DNA of 38,938 nucleotides from DTFZ01 sp964510055 (GTDB lineage: Bacteria > Bacillota > Clostridia > Christensenellales > SZUA-584): the NCBI GenBank assembly GCA_964510055.1, contig CAZDZY010000016.1:1-38938 (forward strand), in the 5' to 3' direction. Made by a program: the position numbers and the translations under genes. A model generated the notes under the pieces. It had not been told where the DNA came from. It saw nothing but the letters and a program-made list of their open reading frames with translations, and ran no database searches. The number at the start of each line of letters is the position of its first letter. Position 1 is the first letter of the stretch. This document shows positions 24,138 through 31,171 of the stretch, in pieces.

Positions 24138-26411
24138 TTATTTCAAAGCTTTGATGATCTTTTCAGGCGTTATAGGCAACGTCCTGACGCGAGCGCCGAC
24201 AGCCGACGCGATAGCGTTAGCAACGGCAGGCGCTACGCAGACCATTCCGGTCTCGCCGACGCCTTTGACTCCGCTGGGTACAGACGGCACAGTTCCGCTC
24301 TCCACAGCAATCGGGATAATATTCGGCATGTCTGCAAAAGTGGGAATCACATAATCCTGAAAAGAGGGGTTTAATATCCTGCCCTTTTCATCGTATACGA
24401 TATCCTCGGTCAGCGCGTATCCAATCCCCTGCGCTGCGCCTCCCTGAATCTGTGCTTCGATACCGCTGAGGTCAAGGATCATGCCGACATCGTGAGCCAT
24501 AGCGATATCCGAAATTGCAGCCTTTCCCGTTTCTTTATCGACTGTAAGACGCACAGCCGCTGCGGCGCATGCATATGTGGGCGCATAATGGCCGCCCTTT
24601 GAGGTCAAGAATTCCGAATCTGCGTCCCAGGAACCGCGTCCTATTATCATCCTTGCCGGGCCCGTTCTTGCTGAGAAATAGACCTTTTCCGCCAGTTTTT
24701 TAAATGTGATATTTATTGACGGATCGTCCTTACAAACGAATACTGCGTTATCGTCTAAAATTAAAGATTCTTTCGGCACCTTTAAAAATACAGCCGCAGC
24801 ATCAAGCATTTGCTCCTTAGCGTCAAGCGCCGCAAACTTTAATGCGCTGCCCGCAATTACCGCTCCCCGCGACCCGAATGTTCCCAGACAAATAGTCGTG
24901 TTTTCCGTATCCGCCTGTATAAGCCTAATTTCGCTTGTATCGACTTTCAGGATTTCGGTCAAAATCTTCCTGAATGCCATATGCGACCCCTGCCCTATTT
25001 CGGCATATCCCATATGAGCGGTAACTGACCCATCGTCGTTTACCGTTACTGTTGCGCTTGAGTCGTCAGCTTCCTCCATACCCTCCCAGCGTGACGTCGA
25101 CCAGTGTATCATTGCTGAGATGCCTATGCCTTCGTTTGGCTTCTTTTCGTCGTTGTAGCCTATCTTGTCCGCAACGGCTTTAAGGCATTTCTCAATACCA
25201 AACGTATCGATCCTCTGTTTTGTCGAGTTAACATACGGAGTATCTGACTCTTTTATGATATTGCGCATCCTTAACTCCAGAGGATCTATTCCTAACTCTT
25301 TGGCCGCCTCGTCAATGAGGCATTCTCTTGCAAATGTCGATTGAGGATTGCCAAAACCGCGGAATGCGCCGCCCGGTTCATTGTTTGTATATATAAGATC
25401 CGCATGGATGCTTACACTATCTATCTTATACGGGCCTATCGCCGTAACGCAGGAGAGCCAGGTAACGCCCGGGCCGAAACTGGTATAGGCGCCGTTATCA
25501 ACCTGTATCTCTTCCCGGATGAACTGCATGATCCCCTGTTTGTCAAATCCGATACGGGTCTTCCTTTTCATTTTATGCCGCGTCCTTGTAGCGGCGGTTT
25601 GCTCTTCTCTGGTGTTTACTATTTTTACAGGCCGTCCGGTCGCGCGGGACAGCATCGCGGCGCATACGTCCAGCGATGTAAATCCATCCACCTTCGAACC
25701 AAAACCACCGCCAACATACTCGCTTATAACGCGTACGTTTGATTCCGGCAAACCGAAGAGCATCGCCATTTTCAGCCTTGTGACAAACGGCGCCTGGCTG
25801 CTTGTCCAGACAACCATCTTATTTGCCTGTACGTTAAAATCAACTACGGAACAATGGGTTTCCATCGCCATATGGCTCTGCCTTGAAGTTATGTACTCTC
25901 CGCTGGCAACATAGTATGAATTCTCTTCCGCTTTTTTTACGTCTCCAACGTCTATATATATATGTTTCTTTAAATTGCTTTCCAGATCTTCATGTATTAA
26001 AGGAGCGCCGGGCGTCATTGCTTCCTCAGTATCAAATACAGCGGGTAATATCTCGTATTCGACTTCTATGGCTTCGAGCGCTGCAGCAGCTTCTTGTTCT
26101 GATTTTGCGGCGACGGCCGCTATTTCATCGCCGTAATACCGGACTTTGTCAGAATGCAGCGCGCGCTCGTCAGGCATTACGGCGCCGTAATCTCCGCCGA
26201 TCTCATCGTAATCTATTCCGGTTATTACAGCCATAACTCCGGGGCATGCTTTCGCTTTCACGATATTTATGCTTTTTATTCTGGCATGGGCGTGAGGACT
26301 CCGCAGTATTTTCCCATACAGCATACCGTTAAGCTGAATATCAGAGGTAAATTTGGCTTTCCCCATTGCTTTCTCGACAACATCAGGACGTAATATCTTC
26401 TCCGTATTCAT
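24138..26411 (-). CDS. Molybdenum hydroxylase, molybdopterin-binding large subunit (xanthine dehydrogenase family)
   Basis: The protein has 757 aa, the usual length for the separate large subunit. It contains LRSPHAHARIKSI, YVGGGFGSKVDGF, the Mo-site segment NEPGGAFRGFGNPQSTFARE, GYAEIGQGSHMAF, IQGGAAQGIGYAL, and GVGETGMVC near the C-terminus with the catalytic Glu. The CO dehydrogenase Cys loop (CSFR) is absent, so it is a hydroxylase of N-heterocycles, aldehydes or similar. The Arg/Phe arrangement AFRGFG resembles purine hydroxylases but does not fix the substrate. It overlaps the iron-sulfur subunit by four bases. No XdhC-type chaperone gene is visible. Confidence 0.92.
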   Translation of the reverse strand: MNTEKILRPDVVEKAMGKAKFTSDIQLNGMLYGKILRSPHAHARIKSINIVKAKACPGVMAVITGIDYDEIGGDYGAVMPDERALHSDKVRYYGDEIAAVAAKSEQEAAAALEAIEVEYEILPAVFDTEEAMTPGAPLIHEDLESNLKKHIYIDVGDVKKAEENSYYVASGEYITSRQSHMAMETHCSVVDFNVQANKMVVWTSSQAPFVTRLKMAMLFGLPESNVRVISEYVGGGFGSKVDGFTSLDVCAAMLSRATGRPVKIVNTREEQTAATRTRHKMKRKTRIGFDKQGIMQFIREEIQVDNGAYTSFGPGVTWLSCVTAIGPYKIDSVSIHADLIYTNNEPGGAFRGFGNPQSTFARECLIDEAAKELGIDPLELRMRNIIKESDTPYVNSTKQRIDTFGIEKCLKAVADKIGYNDEKKPNEGIGISAMIHWSTSRWEGMEEADDSSATVTVNDDGSVTAHMGYAEIGQGSHMAFRKILTEILKVDTSEIRLIQADTENTTICLGTFGSRGAVIAGSALKFAALDAKEQMLDAAAVFLKVPKESLILDDNAVFVCKDDPSINITFKKLAEKVYFSARTGPARMIIGRGSWDADSEFLTSKGGHYAPTYACAAAAVRLTVDKETGKAAISDIAMAHDVGMILDLSGIEAQIQGGAAQGIGYALTEDIVYDEKGRILNPSFQDYVIPTFADMPNIIPIAVESGTVPSVPSGVKGVGETGMVCVAPAVANAIASAVGARVRTLPITPEKIIKALK

Positions 26412-26890
26412 TTTTCACCTCGCAGCTCGTTTGCCGCCTTATGAATGGCCTCCTTGATTTTCACATATCCTGTGCACCTGCAAAGATTTCCGGACATTGC
26501 GTGCCTGATATCGTCATCAGTAGGATTAACGTTGGAATCAAGAAGCGCCTTTGCGCTCAGAATCATACCCGGAGTGCACATGCCGCACTGTATGGCGTCT
26601 GAATTAATAAACGCTTTCTGAAGAGGATGAAGCTTTCCGCCTTTTTCAAGCCCTTCGATAGTCAGTATTTCGGCACCGTCAGCTTCTACCCCCAATACAA
26701 GGCACGAGTCTACAGCCTTGCCGTTCATTAAAACGGTGCACATGCCGCACTCGCCTTTTCCGCAGCCTTCCTTTGTACCGGTGAGGCCAAGCATCTCGCG
26801 TATGATGTGCAGCAGGCTCCATTCCGGCCTGACAAGCAGATTATATTCCTCATCGTTAATCTTTAACTTGATTTGATGCATCTCATCCAT
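26408..26890 (-). CDS. Molybdenum hydroxylase, [2Fe-2S] subunit
   Basis: The protein has 160 aa. The N-terminal plant-type cluster ligands are GCGKGECGMCTVLMNGKAVDSC, and the second cluster is bound by CGMCTPGM and CRCTGY, the standard eight-cysteine pattern. It passes electrons from the Mo centre to the FAD subunit. Its start follows the FAD subunit stop directly. Confidence 0.94.
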   Translation of the reverse strand: MDEMHQIKLKINDEEYNLLVRPEWSLLHIIREMLGLTGTKEGCGKGECGMCTVLMNGKAVDSCLVLGVEADGAEILTIEGLEKGGKLHPLQKAFINSDAIQCGMCTPGMILSAKALLDSNVNPTDDDIRHAMSGNLCRCTGYVKIKEAIHKAANELRGEK

Positions 26891-27766
26891 TTATAAATCT
26901 TCCTTATTATTTACTAAATCGGTAAGAGCTCTTTTTGTATAGGTTTCTATAAGCAGCCGGCGGTACTCCGCGGATGACCTGATGTTTGAAATAGGAGATA
27001 TTATTTTCCCCGAGAGCCTTGACGCCTCTTCAATAACTTCTTTTTCTATTTTTCTGCTTATGAGCATTTTTTCAGTCTCATAAGCTCTTATGGGCGTAGG
27101 CGCAACGGCTCCGAAAGCGATACGTACTTTGGTAAAAGAAGACGCCGATCTGTCGTAATCTCCTCCTGCCGCAATGCCTACCGTCGCAATATCCATTTCA
27201 TTTCTTCTCGCGCTTTTTATATATATGACCTGTTTTGCTATTGGTAAAGGTATGTGAATCGATTCCAGGATCTCGTCTTTCTTCATTACGGTCGATCCCG
27301 GGCCGGTAAAAAATTCGTTTATGGGTACGGTCCTGCTTCCCGAAACGGAAACAAGCCTTAAAAGTGATTCAACTACCAGCAAAGGAGGCGCCATATCTGC
27401 CGACGGAGCCGCGTTGCACAGGTTCCCGCCGATAGTAGCTACATTACGTATCTGCGGGGACGCCATGTTAGCGGCCGTTTTTGAAAGAAACGGCGCAAAC
27501 TGCTGAATAGTCGAATCACTTTCAATATCAGCCAGCGTTACTCTCGAACCAATTATAAGCTCACTGTCAGTCTTCTTTATTGTCTTAAGCTCGTCGAGCT
27601 TTTTTAAACTTATTACTGATGCGCCGGGAATTTTTAAATCAGGCCATTTTACAAGCAGATCAGTTCCGCCTGCAAGTATCACAGTCTTTTCTCCCCGGGT
27701 AAGCATCCCGCAAGCCTCGGTTAATGTTTTCGGAACAAGATATATGTTGCTCATTGTTTTATCCAT
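26891..27766 (-). CDS. Molybdenum hydroxylase, FAD-binding subunit
   Basis: The protein has 291 aa. FAD motifs AGGTDLLVKWPD and ATIGGNLCNAAPSADMAPPLL are intact, and the C-terminal CO-dehydrogenase-flavoprotein-like domain is present (RVAFGAVAPTPIRAYETE-like segment). No 4Fe-4S insertion of the 4-hydroxybenzoyl-CoA reductase kind is seen. AAGGAT supports the start. Order FAD, FeS, Mo is common in clostridial nicotinate, purine and related dehydrogenases. Confidence 0.92.
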   Translation of the reverse strand: MDKTMSNIYLVPKTLTEACGMLTRGEKTVILAGGTDLLVKWPDLKIPGASVISLKKLDELKTIKKTDSELIIGSRVTLADIESDSTIQQFAPFLSKTAANMASPQIRNVATIGGNLCNAAPSADMAPPLLVVESLLRLVSVSGSRTVPINEFFTGPGSTVMKKDEILESIHIPLPIAKQVIYIKSARRNEMDIATVGIAAGGDYDRSASSFTKVRIAFGAVAPTPIRAYETEKMLISRKIEKEVIEEASRLSGKIISPISNIRSSAEYRRLLIETYTKRALTDLVNNKEDL

Positions 27767-27831
27767 ACACTATCCTTTTCTTATTTACATTTGTGACTGA
27801 TATATCAGTAAGCTTAGTTGGTATTGATTTT

Positions 27832-28614
27832 TTAGTCGTTTACAAATGCAACAACTCTTACCCAAGCGCCCGAGCCGTTTTTAATTTTAAGCGGGAACGC
27901 TGCAACTTTAAATCCGTGGCTGGGCACCTTATCGAGGTTGCAAAGCTTTTCAATATGCATATACTCTTTTTTATAGCTGACATAATGGCATGCATCTATA
28001 TACTGGTTATCTTTTGTTTCTTTATATAACTTTATCTGTGTCGGGAAAGGCAGGTCGAAGTTATACGCGTCGACTCCCATAAGTTTAACTCCGCGGTCAG
28101 TCAGGTATTCTACTGCGTCCGGCTGTACTCCCGGATATTCTGTCTGATATTTTTTTGTGCCCCAGTATTTGTCGGCGCCAGTCTGGAAGAATACTATATC
28201 AAACGGCTTTACAGTATAGTTTATTTTCTTTAGAGCTTCTTCAACGTCTTTTGCGTGTATCATCGTTTCAGGAGCCAGATGACGGAAATCCAGTACCACG
28301 CAGTCTCCATAACACCATTCCAATGGTATCTGATCGATTGTTTTTGATTTCTTTCCTTCCGATACCGGTGCAAAATGCCACGGAGCATCCATATGCGTAC
28401 TGTTGTGCGTCAGCCCGTGAATTACTTCGACAGCGTTGCCGTGGCCGTGGGGCAACTCTTCTTTTTTGCAGCCAAACATGTTCATGTAAAGCTCAGCCCC
28501 CTCATGATGAGGCATATAGGTGACTTCCAGAGGCGATACAAATTTCGCGCCGAAGCCCGTCGGTTCGCTGATACTTCTGTCTTCAATTGTTAAGCTTAAA
28601 TCTACTAATCTCAT
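27832..28614 (-). CDS. Cyclase-family hydrolase (kynurenine formamidase / isatin hydrolase fold)
   Basis: The protein has 260 aa. The metal motif HxxTHxDxPxH is clear as HNSTHMDAPWHF, and the start RLVDLSLTIEDRSISEP is typical. Members hydrolyse N-formylkynurenine, isatin or other cyclic or linear amides, so the enzyme could open a ring after hydroxylation by the molybdenum enzyme. It is the first gene after the 28.6-kb promoter, with GGAG at good spacing, and the only catalytic hydrolase in the island. Specificity is unknown. Confidence 0.88.
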   Translation of the reverse strand: MRLVDLSLTIEDRSISEPTGFGAKFVSPLEVTYMPHHEGAELYMNMFGCKKEELPHGHGNAVEVIHGLTHNSTHMDAPWHFAPVSEGKKSKTIDQIPLEWCYGDCVVLDFRHLAPETMIHAKDVEEALKKINYTVKPFDIVFFQTGADKYWGTKKYQTEYPGVQPDAVEYLTDRGVKLMGVDAYNFDLPFPTQIKLYKETKDNQYIDACHYVSYKKEYMHIEKLCNLDKVPSHGFKVAAFPLKIKNGSGAWVRVVAFVND

Positions 28615-28629
28615 AAAAACACTCCTTCG

Positions 28630-28676
28630 TATATAATCGATTATCTATATTATATAATTGATTATATAAATGTCAA
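28630..28676 (-). promoter_or_regulatory. Consensus promoter with two phased operators for the cyclase/Mo-hydroxylase/importer operon
   Basis: On the minus strand, TTGACA (28676-28671), a 16-base spacer and TATAAT (28654-28649). One palindrome, TATATAATCAATTATATA (28668-28651), fills the spacer; a second, TAGATAATCGATTATATA (28647-28630), starts at the -10 edge. Their centres are 21 bp apart, two helical turns, so two dimers would sit on the same face. The sites match the one at the gntR promoter. This is a strong case for direct repression by the GntR protein. Confidence 0.75.
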
Positions 28677-28680
28677 TATA

Positions 28681-29209
28681 GAAATTGATGTTTTAAAACT
28701 TTCCTTCTAATTTGGATTTGTGGTTTATATGACTAAATGGTTAAATTTTTGGATAAGCCACTAAACTAATCTTTTCCGGCCAAACCTCAATCATTATATT
28801 TATTTTATATTGCGTTCTTAGTCTACAATTTATTATTGAAGGATATAAAAGGACTGCTGGTTTAGCAGTTGATGTACACTATTATGGCAATTGGATGCGT
28901 AAAGAGTCTGAGAACTTATTGGCTACCTCTATCTAAAGGTTAATTGTAATGGGCATGGTTTGCCTGTTATTGCATGGAAATATGCACTTGTAATTAAATG
29001 TTCGAATCCGGTTTATGTAAATAACTGCCGATAAGCATTATCTATTTTAAATGCTCAAAAAGTTGGGCATATTGTTTTCTGGTTTTCTACTGTATCTCTT
29101 CCCATATATTTATTATCAACGGCGGGTATGGCATCTATAATTATTTGTTTTAATGTGATCGTTCTTACCGGATTCTTGCTCCAGTGCGTAGTTTATTGCT
29201 GCACTATCT
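28681..29209. other. AT-rich gene-free region with a decayed reading frame
   Basis: No intact gene is visible. On the plus strand 28757-28936 is open for 59 codons, with no good start, and contains IEGYKRTAGLAVDVHYYGNW near its end. A minus-strand frame near 29220 carries a similar phrase, ILEGYKDSAAINYALE. These look like remnants of a gene decayed at the right end of the island, possibly part of its mobility functions, but I cannot name it. The stretch is visibly more AT-rich than the genes. Confidence 0.3.
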
Positions 29210-29389
29210 TTATATCCCTCCAATATCCTTCCGGCGTGCATTTTTTACGCCAAACTGTGAAAATCAGAAAGGCCGGTTTTCTTCACGCTTTCTCCGCATT
29301 TGATCAAAAAACCCTTATTATATCTGCATTTTTCGGGATGCAGGTTCCTGATGGTTCCATTAGGTTACCCTATCCTCCTATGACCATGT
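29210..29389. other. Element-end arm sequence, right copy
   Basis: Diverged homologue of 62-244, ending directly at the right tRNA fragment. Common blocks lie at nearly the same distance from the fragment in both copies. I infer that it is the right end of the island, containing recombinase arm sites. No gene is supported. Confidence 0.5.
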
Positions 29390-29448
29390 AAAACTCAAAA
29401 TCCATTTTTAGCAATACCGTGTCGGTTCGAGTCCGACCACCGGCACCA
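29390..29448 (+). repeat. tRNA-Leu(CAA) 3'-half fragment, attachment site (right copy)
   Basis: Same structure as 245-303: anticodon loop CTCAAAA, T arm GTCGG/CCGAC, acceptor CACCGGC, CCA. TT replaces GG in the variable arm, weakening that stem, and the 5' half of the tRNA is absent. Three bases after CCA a perfect terminator begins, as expected for the original 3' end of the tRNA gene. This copy therefore most likely marks the chromosomal (distal) end of the insertion. Confidence 0.88.
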
Positions 29449-29450
29449 AA

Positions 29451-29474
29451 AGAGCCGCTTTTAAAAGCGGCTCT
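29451..29474 (+). terminator. Terminator native to the tRNA-Leu locus, possibly bidirectional
   Basis: A perfect palindrome with half AGAGCCGCTTTT, followed by CTTTATTTT in the plus direction. It begins three bases after the tRNA CCA and also lies two bases beyond the stop of the minus-strand 48-aa gene, so it may serve both. Confidence 0.8.
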
Positions 29475-29476
29475 CT

Positions 29477-29623
29477 TTATTTTCTGCTCCATTGATCCTC
29501 GTCTTTCCCGAAGACCGCTCTGGCGCTTTCAGCCTGCGGGTCGTGCTTTACCTTTTTGGAACGGAACGTTCCGTCGTCTTTTTTTCCGTTGCTCGTGCTT
29601 TTCATCCTGTTGCTCTTGCCCAT
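29477..29623 (-). CDS. Small hydrophilic protein, 48 aa (clostridial short-protein type)
   Basis: Sequence begins MGKSNRMKSTSNGKKDDG and continues FRSKKVKHDPQAESARAVFGK, then ends in EDQWSRK. The core KHDPQAESAR...FG resembles the very short uncharacterised clostridial proteins I recall under the name CPC_1213 family. Site TAGGAG lies eight bases before the ATG. No membrane segment; strongly charged, probably disordered. It follows another 48-aa gene by ten bases. Confidence 0.65.
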   Translation of the reverse strand: MGKSNRMKSTSNGKKDDGTFRSKKVKHDPQAESARAVFGKDEDQWSRK

Positions 29624-29633
29624 TCCGTTTCTC

Positions 29634-29780
29634 CTACCTTTTTGACCCTGGCCCTATCTTCACTTTATGGCTGTCGGGCTTAGAGCCGTCTTTATCGGAA
29701 CCGACCCGGTCCTTAACATTCGGCAGATCCAGAGGAACTACGGGCATTATATTTCTCAGCCTTTTATCTTTTGGCCGCAT
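29634..29780 (-). CDS. Small basic protein, 48 aa, unknown
   Basis: Begins MRPKDKRLRNIMPVVPLDLP and continues NVKDRVGSDKDGSKPDSHKVK. Site GAGGTGAT lies upstream at normal spacing. Hydrophilic and lysine-rich, with no recognised family. Tandem arrangement with the next 48-aa gene and two proper ribosome binding sites make both likely to be real. There may be sporulation or nucleic-acid links, but nothing in the sequence shows it. Confidence 0.55.
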   Translation of the reverse strand: MRPKDKRLRNIMPVVPLDLPNVKDRVGSDKDGSKPDSHKVKIGPGSKR

Positions 29781-29896
29781 ATCGATCACCTCTAGGTTAT
29801 TATGGGCAGCTCTCCCGTTGTTTATGTTTCAATCGGTCAAAACATTTTTTATACAGTATCGGCTATATTGCCCGTAATACCTGTTTTTCATGTGCG

Positions 29897-31042
29897 TCAG
29901 CTCCCAAACGCCTTTTTTACTTCTTTCAGGTATTCTCGTATGGAAAGCCCCTGCGGACACTTTGCCTCGCATTCGCCGCATTCCCGGCAGTTCGAAGCTT
30001 TCTGTTTGGGCCCAAGCCACATATTGTAACCTTCTTCCCTGCCGAACATGCTTAAGCTGTTATAATAGGCAAAGCATGAAGGTATACTGACGCCTTCGGG
30101 GCAAGGCTGGCAGTAACCGCACTCAGTGCAGTCAACCCTTATCCTGCCTTTGTAAGCTTCTTTGGCCCGCTCAACAATTTCAAGCTCAACTTTGGAAAGA
30201 GAGTTCGGCAGCGCTTCGTTTGCCGTCTTAAGATTATCTTCCAGCTGCTCCATAGAGTTCATGCCGCTCAAAACTACTGATACTTCGGGTTTGTCCCATA
30301 TCCACCGGAGCGCCCACCCCGCGGGCGTCCTTTCTGCGCCCGTCTCGTCGAATATGGCCTTTACTTCCGGCGGAAGGCCTTCCGCAAGTTTGCCGCCCCG
30401 CAGCGGCTCCATTATAGCGACGCCGAGGCCTTTGGCCGCGGCGTATTCCAGCCCCTTAGTGCCCGCCTGAAAATACTCGTCAACATAGTTGTATTGTATC
30501 TGGCAGAACGACCAACCGTAGTTATCGACTATCTCTTTAAAAAGCTCAGCTTTGTCATGGAACGAAAAGCCCGCGTAGCGTACCTTGCCTTCCTTTATCG
30601 CCTTATCGAGAAATTCGCTGACCCCGACCCTTTTAAGCGTATCCCATGTCCCTCTGCCCAGGCCGTGCATAAGATAAAAGTCTATAACGTCGGTATCGAG
30701 GCGCCGGAGCTGATCGTCAAGCAGCTTTGTGAGGTCTTCCCCGGTCTTCACCATGCCGGCGGGCAGCTTGGTAGCAAGATTGACTTTTTGCCTCCAGCCG
30801 CCTTTAAGGGCCCTTCCCACAAACGGTTCGCTCTCTCCTGCTCTCGCGCCTTTCTTTTTATGATACGGGAACGCGGTATCTATATAGTTGACCCCTTCGT
30901 CTATCGCCCGGTGAATCAGGGATGCCGCCTGTTTTCCGTCTATCATCGACATATCTCCCCCGGGCAGCAGCGGAAGCCTCATGGCTCCAAAGCCCAGTAT
31001 CGACACGTTCTCGTTGGTTTTACCGAATTTCCTGTAAAGCAT
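29897..31042 (-). CDS. Aldo/keto reductase with C-terminal ferredoxin-like domain
   Basis: The protein has 381 aa. The reductase barrel starts MLYRKFGKTNENVSILGFGAMRLP and shows the tetrad region NYIDTAFPYHKK, LATKLP and FYLMHGL. The C-terminus adds cysteine clusters CTECGYCQPCPEGV and CRECGECEAKCPQGL, as in the clostridial Fe-S aldo/keto reductases. It probably reduces an unknown carbonyl using ferredoxin or NAD(P)H. Site GGAGGAT gives the start. It lies outside the island and has no close operon partner. Confidence 0.9.
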   Translation of the reverse strand: MLYRKFGKTNENVSILGFGAMRLPLLPGGDMSMIDGKQAASLIHRAIDEGVNYIDTAFPYHKKKGARAGESEPFVGRALKGGWRQKVNLATKLPAGMVKTGEDLTKLLDDQLRRLDTDVIDFYLMHGLGRGTWDTLKRVGVSEFLDKAIKEGKVRYAGFSFHDKAELFKEIVDNYGWSFCQIQYNYVDEYFQAGTKGLEYAAAKGLGVAIMEPLRGGKLAEGLPPEVKAIFDETGAERTPAGWALRWIWDKPEVSVVLSGMNSMEQLEDNLKTANEALPNSLSKVELEIVERAKEAYKGRIRVDCTECGYCQPCPEGVSIPSCFAYYNSLSMFGREEGYNMWLGPKQKASNCRECGECEAKCPQGLSIREYLKEVKKAFGS

Positions 31043-31133
31043 TTGATCCTCCGAATCAACAATATGGCTTAATTAAATCAAGGATAACATATTTCGGCCT
31101 TCAACATCAATACGGTTTCGGCTGATACTAAAA

Positions 31134-31158
31134 CAGGCAGCTTCAGAGAAGCTGCCTG
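31134..31158 (-). terminator. Terminator of the SH3-like lipoprotein gene
   Basis: Stem CAGGCAGCTTC / GAAGCTGCCTG with loop AGA, and on the minus strand a following TTTTAGT. It lies 14 bp beyond the stop at 31172. Confidence 0.85.
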
Positions 31159-31171
31159 CTTTATTAAGTAA

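Larger units (their letters stand above)
304..29389. mobile_element. Putative tRNA-Leu-associated catabolic island, no integrase seen
   Basis: DNA between two directly repeated tRNA-Leu 3' fragments. All 31 genes I can support in it (including one broken gene and two very short ones) are on the minus strand, from 28614 down to 459. They form a catabolic unit with its own transporter, regulator and molybdenum supply. I see no integrase, excisionase, relaxase, transposase or conjugation gene, so if it moves it would need recombinase in trans, as a cis-mobilisable element does. The boundaries are seen in the sequence; mobility is inferred. Confidence 0.65.

Noticed and set aside
24138..26411. 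Carbon monoxide dehydrogenase large subunit
   Set aside because: The Cys-containing active-site loop (CSFR type) is missing; the segment is GGAFRGFG, as in hydroxylases.
304..29389. Prophage
   Set aside because: No capsid, terminase, tail or lysis gene; all cargo is metabolic.
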